A stretch of DNA of 64,000 nt from Hawksworthiomyces lignivorus (GCA_002917075.1 NTMA01000008.1:372001-436000); one strand, 5' to 3'; positions 1-12,713 are shown, numbered from the stretch's first letter. Numbers and translations are program-made. Notes: generated by a model not told the origin, from the letters alone.

Positions 1-1448
1 GCAGGTCCTCAGACATTGCCCATCGATGCGGCGGCCAGTTTCAGTTGCTGCTACGATGACACGAGCTGAATATTGGTCTCAGATGCTGTTGAGATTGACA
101 TCTGCCGTGGACGGACGCATCTAAAAATTCTTGTTACGTAGCCCGGCCGGGATTTGGTATTTTCGAGGTCACGACGACCAGCGTTTTGTCAGCCGATGCT
201 ACCTCAGTCCCGTCGCGGAGCCAAGGTCAGGCCTGGATTGGTAAAGCAAACCAAGCCCAATTGCGATTCCACCGTCAAAAGCATGTCATCTGTGCCCCTG
301 ATTTCACGAACACGAGGCACGTGTGCAAATGGGAAACTTTTTTTTTTTTGCAGTACGCCATTGCTTCCTTCATTTCCTGCCGGTTAGCCGTTATTAGTTA
401 CACTACCACAAAGAAGGATTGAGATGGCCTCTGCTAAAATAGAAAAAAGAAAAAAAAAAAAGATTACGACCTATCTCGGGCAAGTTTCTGAAGCAGCCTT
501 CAGCCTAGTGGCGCACCCCACAGTCTGGCTTTGTATCTCTTGCGCTCCTTTTCTTTCACCAGAGCATAGCGGATCGGCGGCAGCCGTTCCCATCTTGGCG
601 CAACGGCCACTTGCTATCACTGTGCTTCAAGATACGCCAAAATCCTTTACTGGGAAAATCGCTGGAGCTTCGCATTCCACCGGTGAGTGCCGACCAAAGA
701 GCCAAGAGATTGCAAGAGGAGTGTGATGAATTGAAGGGAAAAACTTGTTTATGCTGCATCATCGATGCTGTACATTAATATACGGAGAATTATGATAATA
801 TTCTTCGACACCTGGTGATAGGGCAAATTAATTCCCCCACACACAATGCTGAAAGAAAAGCTGGTGCCGACGAACGTAATAGAGTGCGACATAAGAGCCT
901 CTTTATTCGAAGCGCGTCTGGATCCAACAAGGGGTCATTTCACAGGTCGAGGATTTCGCTAATGACGCTATTTATTAAAGGCTCACGTTCTAGATCCCTC
1001 TCTTGTTTCTCTCCTAGGCTGTTCTCCATAATATCTATCTTTTACCAAACTCGGTATGATGCGGCCTACCAACCTTGTTTAAATTAACGCGCAGCAAGCT
1101 TTGTTTATATTGATTCTTCATAAATGTTTCTTGGCCCCTACGTAATTTTTCACTATCTGCCGTATTTTTTTTCCTTTTTATGCTTCCTGCCTTGGCAAGA
1201 TAGGACCGAATGAATGAAGGGCAGCGATCACTTCCCGCCAGAAGGGATCACGATAAGAAAAGCATAGGGAAATGAATGAACTTGAATCCTGCCTGTCCAC
1301 GCAATCGCATTTGCGACTTCGCGGCGCTCTGGGATAAGGGAGACATAACCAGTCCTTCCATAGATCTATATTTTTTTTCCCCTTTGATAGCTTTGGCACC
1401 AGAAAGCACAGCAAGAGAGGCAGTCCCGGAGAATCTACTTTCCTGATC
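1..1448. other. Intergenic sequence, no gene seen
   Basis: This stretch precedes the 3' end of the nicotinamidase gene. It has homopolymer A/T runs (about 340-350 and 450-460) and stops in all frames. The open frames present are short, lack family resemblance and lack convincing splice continuations. It may hold the end of a gene lying left of the window, but nothing supports one. Confidence 0.6.
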
Positions 1449-2259
1449 TCAGGTCTCCTTCAGCCGCGCCACCTCGGGCCCGTCCATGTGGATAATGCCC
1501 ACCCCGCCTGCCTGTACTTCAGCTCGCTCAGCCGCCCACGCTGCCGCGTCGACGGCGCGCGTCCCCTCCTCGATGATGTACGTCGTGAACCCCTCCCGGG
1601 CCGCGTCCAGCGCCGTGCACCGCACGCAGTAGTCGGCAGCCAGGCCGACGACGTAGGCGTGCGTGATGCCCTTCCCCTTGAGGAGCGCCGCCAGCCCGCT
1701 GTCGCTAACCCGCGGGTTCGTAAAGGGGTCGTAGAAGGCGCTGTACATCTCCACGGCCGGGTGCGTGCCCTTTTCGATGACAGCGTCGATGCGGCTGCGG
1801 TCCAGCTCCGGCAGCAGCTCGGCCCCCGGCGTGCCCTGCACGCAGTGGTCCGGCCACAGGCGGGTCTCGTAGGGCGGCTCGCCCTCTGGGTTGAGCGGGT
1901 TGACGACGGTGGCAAAGTCGACAAACGGCTTCTTGGGCGGGTGGTTGGACGCAAAAGAAATGTGGTCCGGCGGGTGCCAGTCCTTGGTGGCCACGCGCAG
2001 CGCGAAGCTGGGCAGTGCCAGCAGCGCGTTGATCACGGGCGCCGTGTCGCGGCCCTCAGCCACGGCCAGGGAGCCACTCTGTGTCACGGAAAAAACCCCG
2101 CAGTCATTAGACGAAGTCCTCCCCGCAAAATGGATGCAAAGCTATTTTTCGCCAGCCTCAACTCACCGGCGGACAGAAATCCTCCTGCAGGTCCACAACA
2201 ATCAATGCCGGCTTGAAGGCGGCACCGGTTGCTGCCGCTGTCGTAGCACTCTGCGCCAT
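1449..2259 (-). CDS. PNC1: Nicotinamidase (isochorismatase-like hydrolase), 2 exons
   Basis: Predicted 240 aa from exons 2259-2167 and 2078-1449, joined across an 88-bp intron (GTGAGT donor, ACACAG acceptor, phase 0). The enzyme hydrolyses nicotinamide to nicotinate and ammonia in NAD+ salvage and relieves nicotinamide inhibition of sirtuins; it is normally cytosolic/nuclear. The catalytic triad is visible: Asp23 in VVDLQEDF, Lys134 in VIEKGTH and Cys182 in ADYCVRC. The metal-site motif DWHPPDH (D64, H66) and the later WPDHC (H109) match the fungal Pnc1 pattern. Yeast Pnc1 is 216 aa, so the length fits. The first 31 residues lie in a separate small exon that is easily missed. The annotation is firm at family level; a broader isochorismatase-family role is the only alternative. 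Confidence 0.93.
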
Positions 2260-2718
2260 AGTATTCGGTAGAAATTTTGGAAATGAAGCAATAAATGAAG
2301 AGAGGATTTACAAGGAAAGGTTCATTACTATGCTACGCGCAAAAAGAGGAAGGCAATTAACGGATGGAGAACGTATGACGATGACGATATGTCGGTGGAC
2401 GGCGCATGCGATTGCCGACTTGCGGCCGTTATCGTTGGGCATTCAGGAGATAGCAATTGGCCACTGCCTGATACTTAAGGCAGCAATACTCGATGGGACA
2501 TGTACGATGCACAGCGCCTCATCTGTCTCCTCCTCGCTCGGCTTCAATCATGAAGATTTATTGCAATATCATCTTTTTGGCTGACTCACAAAATCCTTAA
2601 GAGATCAAAGGACAAATTGGTGGTGATTATTGCAGTTACGAAAGGAGACTATGTAGACCCATTTTTGAACTACCCAATGAGACCATTCAAATTTTTTTCT
2701 TCTCTTTCCCAGCTGAAC
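2260..2718. other. Spacer: nicotinamidase promoter and MFS-gene 3' flank
   Basis: 459 bp between the nicotinamidase start codon and the stop codon of the transporter gene, both on the minus strand. It should hold the nicotinamidase promoter and the transporter 3' flank. I see no specific element or gene in it. Confidence 0.5.
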
Positions 2719-4805
2719 TTAGACATCTACCCGCTTCTCCTCATCGCGATGTGACTGATCTCGCAGATGCAGATTCGGCTGGTGGATCGTCTTGTTCACA
2801 AAATCGTTGAGGTATTCGCTGACATCCTGGATGAAGAAGGAGCAGATGATGGCGATGCCGCCGAACGCAATGGTGCAGAGGAAGGTGAGCTTGAATGCCC
2901 GGTGGTAACCGCTGAGCGTGCCCTCTGTGACGGCTTCCAAGATGGTGCTGTTCATGCCCGGTACGGCGTCAAGCGCTGCAGTCGTGCCGTTGGCCACAGC
3001 TGCCATGAGCTGGCCGGCGCTGCTCGCGGGCAGTCCCGCACTCTCGGCAAACGACGTGACGTCGCGCTGTAAGTAGACGGGCAGGCGGGCTGAGTAGATG
3101 GAGACGTAGATGCTGAGGGCGATAGTGCCGGTGACAGCGCGGATGGACGCGAAGAAGCCGAGGGCGACGCCGATGTCGTCGGGTGGCACCACGAGGCCCA
3201 CGATGACAATGTTGATGGCCTCGATAATGCCGACGCAGCAGCCCGCCAGAGCTGTCAGCGTGGTGGCCATGGCCTCCTTGTCCTTCTCCACGAGCGACAT
3301 CAAGGCGGTGAAGACGGTGATCAGGACCGTGGCGAACAGCAGTTGGTAGTTGAGGTGGCCGACCCGCCGGAAGAAGGGCGCCACAATGATCTCGCCCAGC
3401 GCGAGCGTGGAGCCCGTCGTGCTCGACAGAAGACCGATGGTGACGTTGTCCTTGGTAAAGAACGTAGTGATGATTGTGGGCCACAGCAGGTTCAGCGCAT
3501 AGTACACCATCTGGCCCACGCAGCCAATGATCAGCGCAAAGTTGAAGTTGCGGATCTTGAACAGTTTGACAGGAATCAAAGGTTGAGACAGCGAGAAACA
3601 GAATTCTGAGAAGTAGTAAATCAAACGTGTTAGTTAAGTCGGCGATCTAACAGAGCTAGGAGCGGATAGATAGGATGTATCAAGCAATGTAGGACTATAC
3701 CATAGACGAAGAATGCGGCTACAAGAACCACGCCCACAATCAATGGCACCAACACATGGGCGCTCTTCCAGGGATAAGTGCCCTGGCCCCATGCTGCAAA
3801 GGAGAATGTTAGTTGAGAAACAGAAGATAAACAAATAAAAACTAGCAAATAATATTGCACGGATACTATCAAAGGAAGAGGAGAACGTACTGAACCCAAG
3901 AAGAAGCAAGATCAGGCCAGTTATGTACAAGAACAAGCCGCCATAATCGAGCTTTTGCAGCTCTTGCAGCATTGTCAAGTCTTTGTTGATCATGCGAAAG
4001 TCTGGTGGGAAATAGAAGAGCACGAAAAGCACAACCGACAGGCCGCTGACAATCACGTTCAGCCAATAACACCACCGCCAACCAAGCTTGGTGTGCTGGA
4101 TAAAGGCACGCGCAATGGCAGGGCCGAAGCCGATGGTCGGTAGAATGCTCACAGTAATGGCGGCCTGACTATATATGCGGTAGCGGTTAGGCACGATTTC
4201 TTGACAGAGAAGTGAGTAGAGCTGCTGGGCGCCTCCAGCAACGGCCACCAAGACTGAGCCCGCGACGACGACGTTCACGGACTGCGCAACAGCGCAGATG
4301 ATGGATCCGACAACAGCAAAACACTGAGCAATGATAATGAAGTAGCGCCGACCAATGATGTCTGACAGGCGGCCGAAAATCAGAAGAAGCACGCCGCTAA
4401 CGAGTGTAAAGGTAAGAGAGACAAGATAGATGTTGGGTGAAGGACCTAAAAGAAGTAGATGTATTGTCAGTTTAGACGAAGACAAAGAAAAATTGATAAC
4501 GGAGAAGCATTGGGAAAGGGTCACATAGACAGCTCACCAATATCTGCATCGATAACATCAAGAATATTGATAGGCATAGAATAGCCGATGAACAGCGAGT
4601 TGGCCAGTAGAACTATAGCCATCATAGAACCGATTAGGCGGATCGATCCCCAGTAGCTGCCCTCGACTTGATCGCCAGCATTGGCATTACCGCCGCTGTT
4701 ATTCTGGCCAAATATCGCCTCATCATGGCTGCTGCTGTCTAGGACTGCAGAGGTTGTGTCAAGGTGGCTTGTGTGGCCTTCAGAGGCTACCTTCTCTTGA
4801 CTCAT
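2719..4805 (-). CDS. MFS transporter, TRI12 / siderophore-type efflux family, 4 exons
   Basis: Predicted 600 aa from exons 4805-4538, 4445-3891, 3793-3701 and 3605-2719; all junctions have GT..AG ends and keep frame. It is a proton-coupled plasma-membrane transporter with about 14 hydrophobic segments. A hydrophilic N-terminal tail of about 50 residues precedes the first helix. The MFS signature loop is seen as [13 protein letters not shown], and the GxxYPW element (GQGTYPW) at the exon 2/3 join is typical of the TRI12 (trichothecene efflux pump) and fungal siderophore transporter group. The substrate cannot be read from sequence. No toxin or siderophore synthesis genes are adjacent, so a role in a metabolite cluster is not supported. 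The C-terminus is a short charged tail after the last helix. Confidence 0.9.
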
Positions 4806-7800
4806 AGTTGAGCTGTGATCGAATTAAGTGATGTAGAACACAAGGCTCAATGAGATGAAATACAAAGAAAAGATGGTGAAGGGAGAAAAAAATGAAACCG
4901 AAGAAAGTGAACACGGCCTGGTCACAGGGACACAGAGTGGAACTGGGGGAAACCTACATCTTATATGGAAGGCAATCTCCCCTGTCTGCATCATATCCAT
5001 AATTCGCAGTAAGTTGGGGAGCGTGCCAGTAAATCTATAGTCCGAACAAAACTTGCGGTAAACATGTATGAAATTAGCGATCCCCACACGTCAAGTCATT
5101 CATCACTTATCGCTTCTGTGCTCTCCTCCACACTCTCCCATACCCTAACCCCAAGCACATGGGGAAGATTTGGGGAACTGAAATGGGAGACAAAGAGAGG
5201 CCGAGGTGCAGTAGATCAGGCCTAGATTCTCAGCACATGGCGACTGCCCTCCATCCTGTTGTCTGTTCACGCTATTCCATTTTTTGTCCTTTACACTTCA
5301 ATTTGCTCTTTTCATGAGGTGGATAGGTTTGAGTTATTTCATGTTCCCTACATGTGCCAAGTCCAATTGTTCCCCTACCACCTAAGGCATGATATCATGT
5401 TAGTGCCATATTGAGGATGGTAGCCCACCTGCACGGAGTTCGTTTTGCTTGGAGGATGCTATCTCAACCAATGAGAAGTCCACACTTCATCCGGGGTCCC
5501 CATGGGGATGGCGTAAAAATGTGTGGAAATCGGACGCGGAGAGTTTACAGAATCATACGCGTACAGCACACACATTTATCAAGAGTTAGTGCTTAGTTCT
5601 GCTTTCCTTTCGCTCTGTCTGAATCGCTCTCGCATCCTTGAATTCTAACAACCGCAGCGCAAACACTAACAATGGCCAGCTTTTCGGCCTCTACGGTATA
5701 GGAACAAATAGAAAATGCTAGAGTCTGCCCGAGGAAAGGAACAGTATAACCTATCTTTATTGAGCTAAATAGATAGCCAGCTTATCAGAGATTTTTGATG
5801 GTACTATCGCTTCTAAGTTGATCTACTTCTTTAGCCTTCGCCTCACACTTGGTCTCAGTCCTGGATTCTTGTCTTGGTTTCATTCCAATCAAAGTCATCT
5901 GCAACTTGGTGTTCTAGGCATAGAACAAGACCATTGTCTGCCCATAGCCATGGATTTGGGACTCCGTTTCGCTGTATCCTCGCCGCCATAACCTGTTCTC
6001 TACCATTCGTGTCCCACCCTGCAATTTCATGTCGTGACAGTTGCTCGTTTTCTCTCATAAATCATGCATATGAAATGACAGTTAAGGACTGAGGTTACTA
6101 TACGGCGCTCTCCGAAATCTTCATGTTATTCTCAATTTCCCAAAAGACACAAGTACAAGACAAGGACTTTTCAAGTCTAATTTACTGATTCATCGAACTG
6201 CAAGCTAATGGCAACCATGCGACCACATGGCCAACCTCCAAAATGTTGCGCAATGATATCTGCCATGAGAGTAGTCAACTGTATCTGGTCAAAAGGCGAA
6301 GCCCAATGAATAAATGGAACCTATTTTTGCAACCTTCTCGGATGCTCGGAAGCTCGATACTCCAAATATTTAGATCTGGCCCACCTATTGTGTTGTGTCA
6401 ACTTCTCCACTTGTCTCATTTTTGCGGACGGCGTATATTTTGGCAGTACGGTGCACAGCGGAGAGTTAAAGATGCCCGACTACTTTATGCAAGAATTATG
6501 TTATCACTTTTGGAGAGATTTGGAGGCCAGCTTGACAGTAATTTCTTGCTTTATCAACAGCTGGAAAGCTGGCATGTTTCCCCGTAACAGCCAACACCCA
6601 GGCATTCGCTTCTTGCCAGGCCCTTTAGCAAAGTTGGATCAACGAGCCAGTGTTGTTCTTTCATGTTCCTGCTAGTATTCTTATTCTCCTAAATTGAAAA
6701 CGAAGCGGTGTGGTTTAGTATTAAGCCACAAACTCAAGGGGAGCAGGAGATAATATCAGCTTCCTTCCCCGCGGTCTAGGCTGTGCCAGAGCCCCAGTCC
6801 CCGCTCTCTCCTCTCAAGTCTCCACACCACCGTCTCGCCTCCATTCCCCCAATTCAACTCCGTGCGATCCTGCCCATATCTAAGACGATTCGGGCAGTGT
6901 TTCCTTTTTGGTATGCTGTCCGGTTTGTGCATACGAAAACACTGTGCAGAGTACAAGCATAATAACGTTGATGAGATGGTGAGGGGAAAAGAAAACATAT
7001 GTCACGGAGTCTCGGAAGCCGGAATGCAGCAATCGGCCGACATGCCGCGTCTAAGTACAAAAGAAGACATAGTTGCGTGTGCAACGCCGGTAATGTTTCT
7101 CCCTTATTGATTCTACTCAAAATATAGTCATGTAGAGGTGTCAACTTCTCAAACATAGTCCGCTATTCTTTCCAATCTCGGCCTAGATGAGATGTCCCAT
7201 ATGTATAAGTAGAAGTCTACAAGGTAGTATGATTGTGACACCGAGAGTGGTCCGCCCGTAAACCGCATTTCTGAGCTGGTCTAGGTACTTACAGATATCG
7301 TAATGTATTTGAGTATATTTATATTCGGTCTACTTTATCCTAGAAGCTGTGTAGCAATTGAACTTCTTTTTTTCCCAAAAAAAAAAAAAAATTATGACGT
7401 TTGTTTCTAATCGTTGATTGTACCTTTTAGTACATCGTCTTCGTTGAAGCCTCGGTTTGTTGTCAGACATTATATTGTCCAAATATCCACGAAGGAATCG
7501 GCTTCATAGTGAAACCATTCGTTCTATCGTCAGTAACAGGTGAGGGGAGGAAAGAAGGCGAAGGACGGAATAGAGAAAACACGAATAAGAATACGAACCT
7601 AGAGTCTTTCAAAAGGAAGAAAGTTTCCATCCTCCCTAGGTTTGATACCGAACACGACGAATAGACCTCAGACTTTCCGACCAATATGTACACCGAAATA
7701 ACGAAATAATGGTATATGCACGAGTCTTCGTATCTACATAAAGATATTCTGCGCATATAAAGTGTCTTGGCGAACCTATATTCTAAATAATTATTTATAC

Positions 7801-8324
7801 GACGATAATTTCACGAAGTCTTCGATTGGAAATGGCCGTCTAGCACAGAATCCTTTGACAAAAACCTTTCTACTCCTATATGTTTACGGCACCTTTCGTT
7901 GTGCTGCTTTAGTCTCCAAAGGTCTCACTTGAGCTCTGAAGAGGAATAGGCGTGATGCATACAAATGAACCAGAAGGACAGATCATGACCCGTGTTAGAT
8001 CGTGATATCATCCCAAGATTTATCTGGTGATGTAGACACAAAATTGGAGAGTATATGTTTAAAAGAGAATGCCGACGCCTATTATATTGGGGTTTTATTA
8101 GAGCTGCAAAACTGCAAGTAGGAAGAGGCAGCATAAACAAGAAGCACACAGCAAAGATGCGTTCATCGTACTGAACAAAATCAAGATGCCAACCTCGTCT
8201 AGTAAGTACACAAAGGTAAATCGCAGCTTTACAGTAATTTCCAGCTCTCAGATTAATCCATTCTGTCTCTCTCTTCTCTTCGTTAACGGCTTCCGTCCAT
8301 TTCACTTGCGTACCCTTTTTTCTC
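4806..8324. other. 3.5-kb intergenic region, no gene seen
   Basis: Large spacer upstream of the TRI12-like gene and downstream of the methyltransferase gene. Short open frames near 6243-6675 overlap in two registers without homology, signal peptide or splice logic. A poly-A run lies at about 7377-7392. I see no transposon ends or RNA gene. Part of it must be the transporter promoter (immediately left of 4806 on the minus strand). Confidence 0.55.
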
Positions 8325-9095
8325 TTATGCCAGTGGCTTCTTGGCATACACAAACAAGTGTGGCTCCTCCCACTCCTCTTCCGGCTCACAGATACCGACC
8401 TCGGAGCCGCGCGGCTTGAAGGCGCTAAGGGCATGGTGTACCACATCCAGACCCGCGGCGCGGACCGACTCCACCGCATCCTCAGGGCCCAGGCTGGACA
8501 CGACGAGCGGGCGGCCCATCCACCTGATAGAGGCGTTTTCGACGGGCAGCGGTACCGTGGAAAAGACCATGCAACCACCAGGCTTGAGCAAAGATGCGAG
8601 GCCCTCCAGGATGGCATGGATCTCGGCCTGCGTGACGTCTGCGATGAGGCTGAAGAAGATGCCGACGCCATCTAGGCTCGGCCCGGCCGCTGCCGCCGCC
8701 GCCTGCTCCCGCTTGATGTAGTCGCGAACGTCAATCAGCTCAAACTTGGCATTCGGTACGCGCTCACGGGCAGCTTCGAGCATGGCGGGAGAGATGTCAA
8801 TGCCCAAGACGTCGTGACCAGCATCGGCCAGTGTGTTGGCCACGGGCCGTCCCGTCCCGCAGCCGACATCGACGACCTTGCCGCCGCTGCGGGGCAGCTG
8901 GTCGGCGAGCCACTTCACCGCCGCAGCCTGCGTAGCTAGGCCCTGGAAAGCATCCTCGTAGGCAGCGCCAACGCTGTCAAAGACTGCTGCGGCAGAGAGC
9001 ACTGAAGAGGAGGCCTTGGGCGGTGTCTGGTGCTTGGTTAGCTTCGGTGCTGAAGCTTGTGCTGGAGTCGCACTCTGGGTTTTTGTTTCGGCCAT
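8325..9095 (-). CDS. Class I SAM-dependent methyltransferase
   Basis: Single exon, 256 aa, starting at the ATG at 9095. The frame stays open further upstream, but that part reads through a low-complexity run and lacks a better start. Motif I of the Rossmann-like fold is clear (VVDVGCGTG, about residues 74-82), followed by LGIDISPAMLEAA (acidic loop contacting SAM ribose) and a post-motif LLKPGGCMVFST. This is the Methyltransf_11/25 type, which methylates small molecules more often than nucleic acids; the acceptor is unknown. The first about 35 residues are Ala/Thr/Ser/Pro/Lys-rich and probably disordered. No pathway neighbours are adjacent, so a specific biosynthetic role is not inferred. Confidence 0.85.
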   Translation of the reverse strand: MAETKTQSATPAQASAPKLTKHQTPPKASSSVLSAAAVFDSVGAAYEDAFQGLATQAAAVKWLADQLPRSGGKVVDVGCGTGRPVANTLADAGHDVLGIDISPAMLEAARERVPNAKFELIDVRDYIKREQAAAAAAGPSLDGVGIFFSLIADVTQAEIHAILEGLASLLKPGGCMVFSTVPLPVENASIRWMGRPLVVSSLGPEDAVESVRAAGLDVVHHALSAFKPRGSEVGICEPEEEWEEPHLFVYAKKPLA

Positions 9096-11059
9096 TTTTT
9101 TTTTAAAAAAAAAATAGAGATTCTGATGCCAATGAACAGAAGGTGAATCTAGAAGTCTTGAGTGACTGTGGAGACCAGCCAACCAGAACGGGTCGAGATT
9201 CGTGTATGCAGAAAGAGTGAGACAGAATAAGACAGCAAAAAAGGAGAGGAAAGCATAGATTTAGAAAGAAAACTAAGTGGAAGAGGAGTAATAAAAACAA
9301 TTGTGAAAGAAAAAAGAAATGAAAAGAAACGAGAAGCTGGCAGTTTATACAAATATATCTCGGAGGACCGGATACCCATCTATTCTTTCATTGTTTCGCT
9401 TCGCTCCCTGTCTGCTTTGCTCCCTGTTTCTTTACTTCTGTTTGAAATCCTGCTCAGCAGTCATAAGACTATGGCAAATGCCATCGCCGTAGAGACACTG
9501 GTTCCGGAGGCCGCGTGCCTATTTCTAGCTCGTCTTAAATGGTGAAAACGTCCCCCGTAAGATGCAACCTTGCCATGTTTTCGGCTGCCTTTTTTTATCC
9601 CTTGCATTTCTTTTGTCATTTTCTGGCGTCGCCAGTCGGTTTTTCAATGTCTCTCCTCCCTCTCCTCCTTTGTTGACACGGGTACATGTCTGAGACAAAA
9701 GGACAAAAGAAGAAAAATGCCACGCAGGATCGACAAGGAAGCGAGGAAGCGTGGCTTTCTCGGCGCTACACTTACGAACATGCAAGCAAATGACTGCATA
9801 ATGAGAGACTATTAGGGCTGGACGGCGACTTGAGCGCGCAAAACAAACCAAAAGAAAAAGAAAGCACACAGAGCTAGACAACCATTTAGCCCAGTAGATC
9901 ACTTCGGTATTACTCGCCCTTCATTCACAATTGCTGCCTATCCAGCCAATTGGAGTATTTGTTAGCATTACTCTTCCGGGAACCAAACTAGCCAGAGTGC
10001 TAGCCTTTGAACGAGTTCAACTCCAAGGGCAGCCTTCCTATTGGGCTGAACCACGCATTTTACATTCTAACTACAAGCTGAGTACGACGGCCTCGCCAGC
10101 ATTCTTACTTGTGACGTGCGAGCATTAGTATATACAAGTAAAAGATCAAGCCAGGAACAAGAGGTCACGAGAATAGATGTAGTCTATCAGCCAGATAACA
10201 AGTCTTGAGAAGCTACCTAGATAACGTGCATAATTTTCGTGAGATGGCCGGCCATGCAAGTACGACTACGTGTGCAAATCATTTTGGTCACCCCACCGAA
10301 GTAGGGAGCAGGGGCAAAACAGGCGTACGGCGCAAGGGATACCTCCAAAGTGGAGCCCCTGAGATCACTGACATCTTTTCTGCCGTGGTGCTTGGGCCAG
10401 AGGAGAAGTGGAAATCCAAAACAACAATCCTATTTGCTCTTTTTGGCACTTGTAAGTTTTTACACATAGGTGTTGTTCTCGTCTTTTTGTAATATTCGTT
10501 TCTGTGCAGCTTCTAGCACCGCAGCTTGCATATGTTTTCCTGCTTGTCTCACACTTGCAGTTACGTTTTTGATGATATTGCCGGCTCTTCCGTTTTCGGG
10601 GTACGTCTCCCACGTTTTTTTTTCTTGCCATCTTTGCGAGGCTGCTCCTTGGCCGGTTGTGGATATTGCTTTTGTCAAATATGCCCTCATCCTAGTGTTA
10701 TCTCTCATGGTCGCGTTTTGCAATGCGCCGCGATAGTCCCGCCCCCTTTCGCCCATTGCTTTCTCCGGACTGAGAAGTAATCCCTCAGCGTATTCCTTTC
10801 TCTCCCAACTTTGTTTCTTCCACACCAGTCCTTTGGAAGACACCCCATCCTTACGGAATTATTCCCGGTGTTTCGCCTTCACACGTGGTTGTCATGTCTT
10901 GCCAAGACATGCTGCATCGAACTATCGATTTCCTTTTCCTTTCATTTCTTTCAAAATCCCGCGCTCGTGGTCCTGACAGGCTTGGGGATTAGCGGAACGG
11001 CGCCGATCCTGCCGAAGATGGCAAGTTGACAGGCAATAGCGAGGATTTCTCAGCATTTC
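9096..11059. other. Intergenic region, no gene seen
   Basis: About 2 kb holding the methyltransferase promoter and the 3' flank of the metalloprotease gene. There are A-rich and T-rich runs near 9100-9320 and 10610-10620. Short open frames on both strands mirror each other in low-complexity sequence and show no family resemblance. Confidence 0.55.
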
Positions 11060-12301
11060 TCATGCTTCCACGCGAATCGTATACACGTCCCCTGTCTGCT
11101 CTGTCAGGGTCACGTTGATGCCCCAATCTGCGAGCACAAAAGAGCGCGGGCCTGGCCCGTTGAGTGTCAGAGGCGCATCGTTCAGCTCGTCGCTGGCGCA
11201 ACCTCCCGATTTCGGCGTCGTATCGATTACACGGATTGGCCCTTTGCCTGTATCCGTCACCGTGGACACAGTGTACAGAAGCACGCCTGTGGCACAAGCA
11301 TTGGAATCGGCCCCACGCCGGGTCCTCGCCTCAGCCACTAGCACGGCCGTGGAATTGTGACGTACGACAACGGCACGAGTACCGTCGCCATTCTTGCCGC
11401 CTTCGAGAGGCTGGAGAGTATGTTCTGAGACGGACGGCTTCCCTCCATCTCCTGCACCTGCCACCACACAGTCTACTTCGTCGTCTTGCAGCCAGCCTAG
11501 CTTCCACTTGTGCCATGCGAAGTACTCCGGATCTGGCCCATTGATGTAGCCCATGATGTCCCATCCGCCAACGTACAGGCCGGTAGGCCCAGATGGTAAG
11601 GGATACAAGTCTGGAAGACACATAGTGTGACCAGTCTCGTGGTTGAGCACTTTGTACTTCCAGGTGCTGTAGGCGTCGAGCCCAAAGGTGACAGCTTTGC
11701 GAGCGACGTACTTGCCAGCCGATCCTCGCGTCCGCACGTCGCTCGTATAAGTAGGCGAGAACGAAATTGCTTTGGCACGCCGCGTAGGAACCACATACAG
11801 CACGTCGACAACAGGGATTGCGGCTGCTGTCTGGTCTGCCACGTAGGCCTGCAACGCGTCTTGGATATATTTCTGATGGGCTTGCGCCGTCAGTCCCCGC
11901 TGCCAGCCGTATGAGTCGGCGCGTGCCGGCATGCGATAGAAGCGACTGGTGTCGGCGGTGATGTTGAGGACCAGGTGTCCGTAAGATACGTTGGCATACC
12001 ATTCAGCAGCTGCTGGCAAGAAGAAGTCGTGTAGACTCTGAGGGGTCTCGTCAGCACCAGCCGTCTGGTCAGGAAAGTCCACAAAAATCATGAAACCGTT
12101 GAGCGTGCCATTACTGGGCGCACAGTTGAGTTTGTAATCAAAACCCAGGCTGAGGTAGGTGTTCTGGTCAGCGGGAAGGCGGCATGCAGAACTGTTGCTT
12201 GCAGCTGATGCGGCGACGAGTGCAAATTGTAGAATGCAGCCGACGAAAAGCCCCAGCCTCGCGCCGAGCCTGCAGTATTCCTTGCTATTTTGAGTCGCCA
12301 T
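11060..12301 (-). CDS. Secreted M6-family-like metalloprotease
   Basis: Single exon, 413 aa. A signal peptide is likely: after a short polar start there is a hydrophobic stretch at about residues 17-34 ending in small residues. The zinc motif HETGH (H221, E222, H225) is followed by an Asp at 231. A Met-turn-like GGWDIMG lies at about 245-251. This pattern fits the M6 (immune inhibitor A-like) group of metalloproteases. Several NxS/T sites suggest glycosylation. The product would act outside the cell on protein substrates. One oddity is that the position after the second His that is commonly Gly in HExxHxxGxxD is Cys here (C228). The C-terminal about 130 residues look like a beta-rich accessory domain. 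The peptidase call is firm, the exact family moderately so. Confidence 0.82.
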   Translation of the reverse strand: MATQNSKEYCRLGARLGLFVGCILQFALVAASAASNSSACRLPADQNTYLSLGFDYKLNCAPSNGTLNGFMIFVDFPDQTAGADETPQSLHDFFLPAAAEWYANVSYGHLVLNITADTSRFYRMPARADSYGWQRGLTAQAHQKYIQDALQAYVADQTAAAIPVVDVLYVVPTRRAKAISFSPTYTSDVRTRGSAGKYVARKAVTFGLDAYSTWKYKVLNHETGHTMCLPDLYPLPSGPTGLYVGGWDIMGYINGPDPEYFAWHKWKLGWLQDDEVDCVVAGAGDGGKPSVSEHTLQPLEGGKNGDGTRAVVVRHNSTAVLVAEARTRRGADSNACATGVLLYTVSTVTDTGKGPIRVIDTTPKSGGCASDELNDAPLTLNGPGPRSFVLADWGINVTLTEQTGDVYTIRVEA

Positions 12302-12673
12302 TTGTCTCTATGCATGCTACCTGCAGCTGATTTAGATGCTGAAAGGACAAACTCGCTTCACAGCTGGATGCGCAAGCAAGATGCATTTTCATCTTGAAAA
12401 GGCCCCCTTCCAAACAGCGAAATATACACGGCTAAAGGGAAACGCGTGCAGCTACATAATTCGAGGTGAAGACATGGCTCTAATCTCGGCTGATTGCACC
12501 GAGCTTGCCGTCTCTGTAATAATTTACAAGATACCGAAGAAAGACACTCGGCACGTTTCCTGGATTGGTTACCTGTCGTGACCAGGAAAGATACAAGTGG
12601 GTGGCATACCTTCGTAATATTGGGATTGTTCCTACCAGATTGAAGTTCGAGTGCGCCATTATGTTCGTAGTGG

Positions 12674-12713
12674 CTTGTGTCTTTGTTGAGCCTTGTGTCT
12701 TTGTTGAGCCTTG
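12674..12713. repeat. 18-bp tandem duplication
   Basis: The unit CTTGTGTCTTTGTTGAGC occurs twice exactly (12674-12691 and 12692-12709), followed by the first four bases of a third copy. It is probably slippage-type noncoding repetition in the divergent promoter region. Confidence 0.9.

Noticed and set aside
6243..6675. Two overlapping plus-strand frames of 114 and 95 codons
   Set aside because: They overlap in different registers, show no family motif, signal peptide or splice sites, and have non-coding-like composition.
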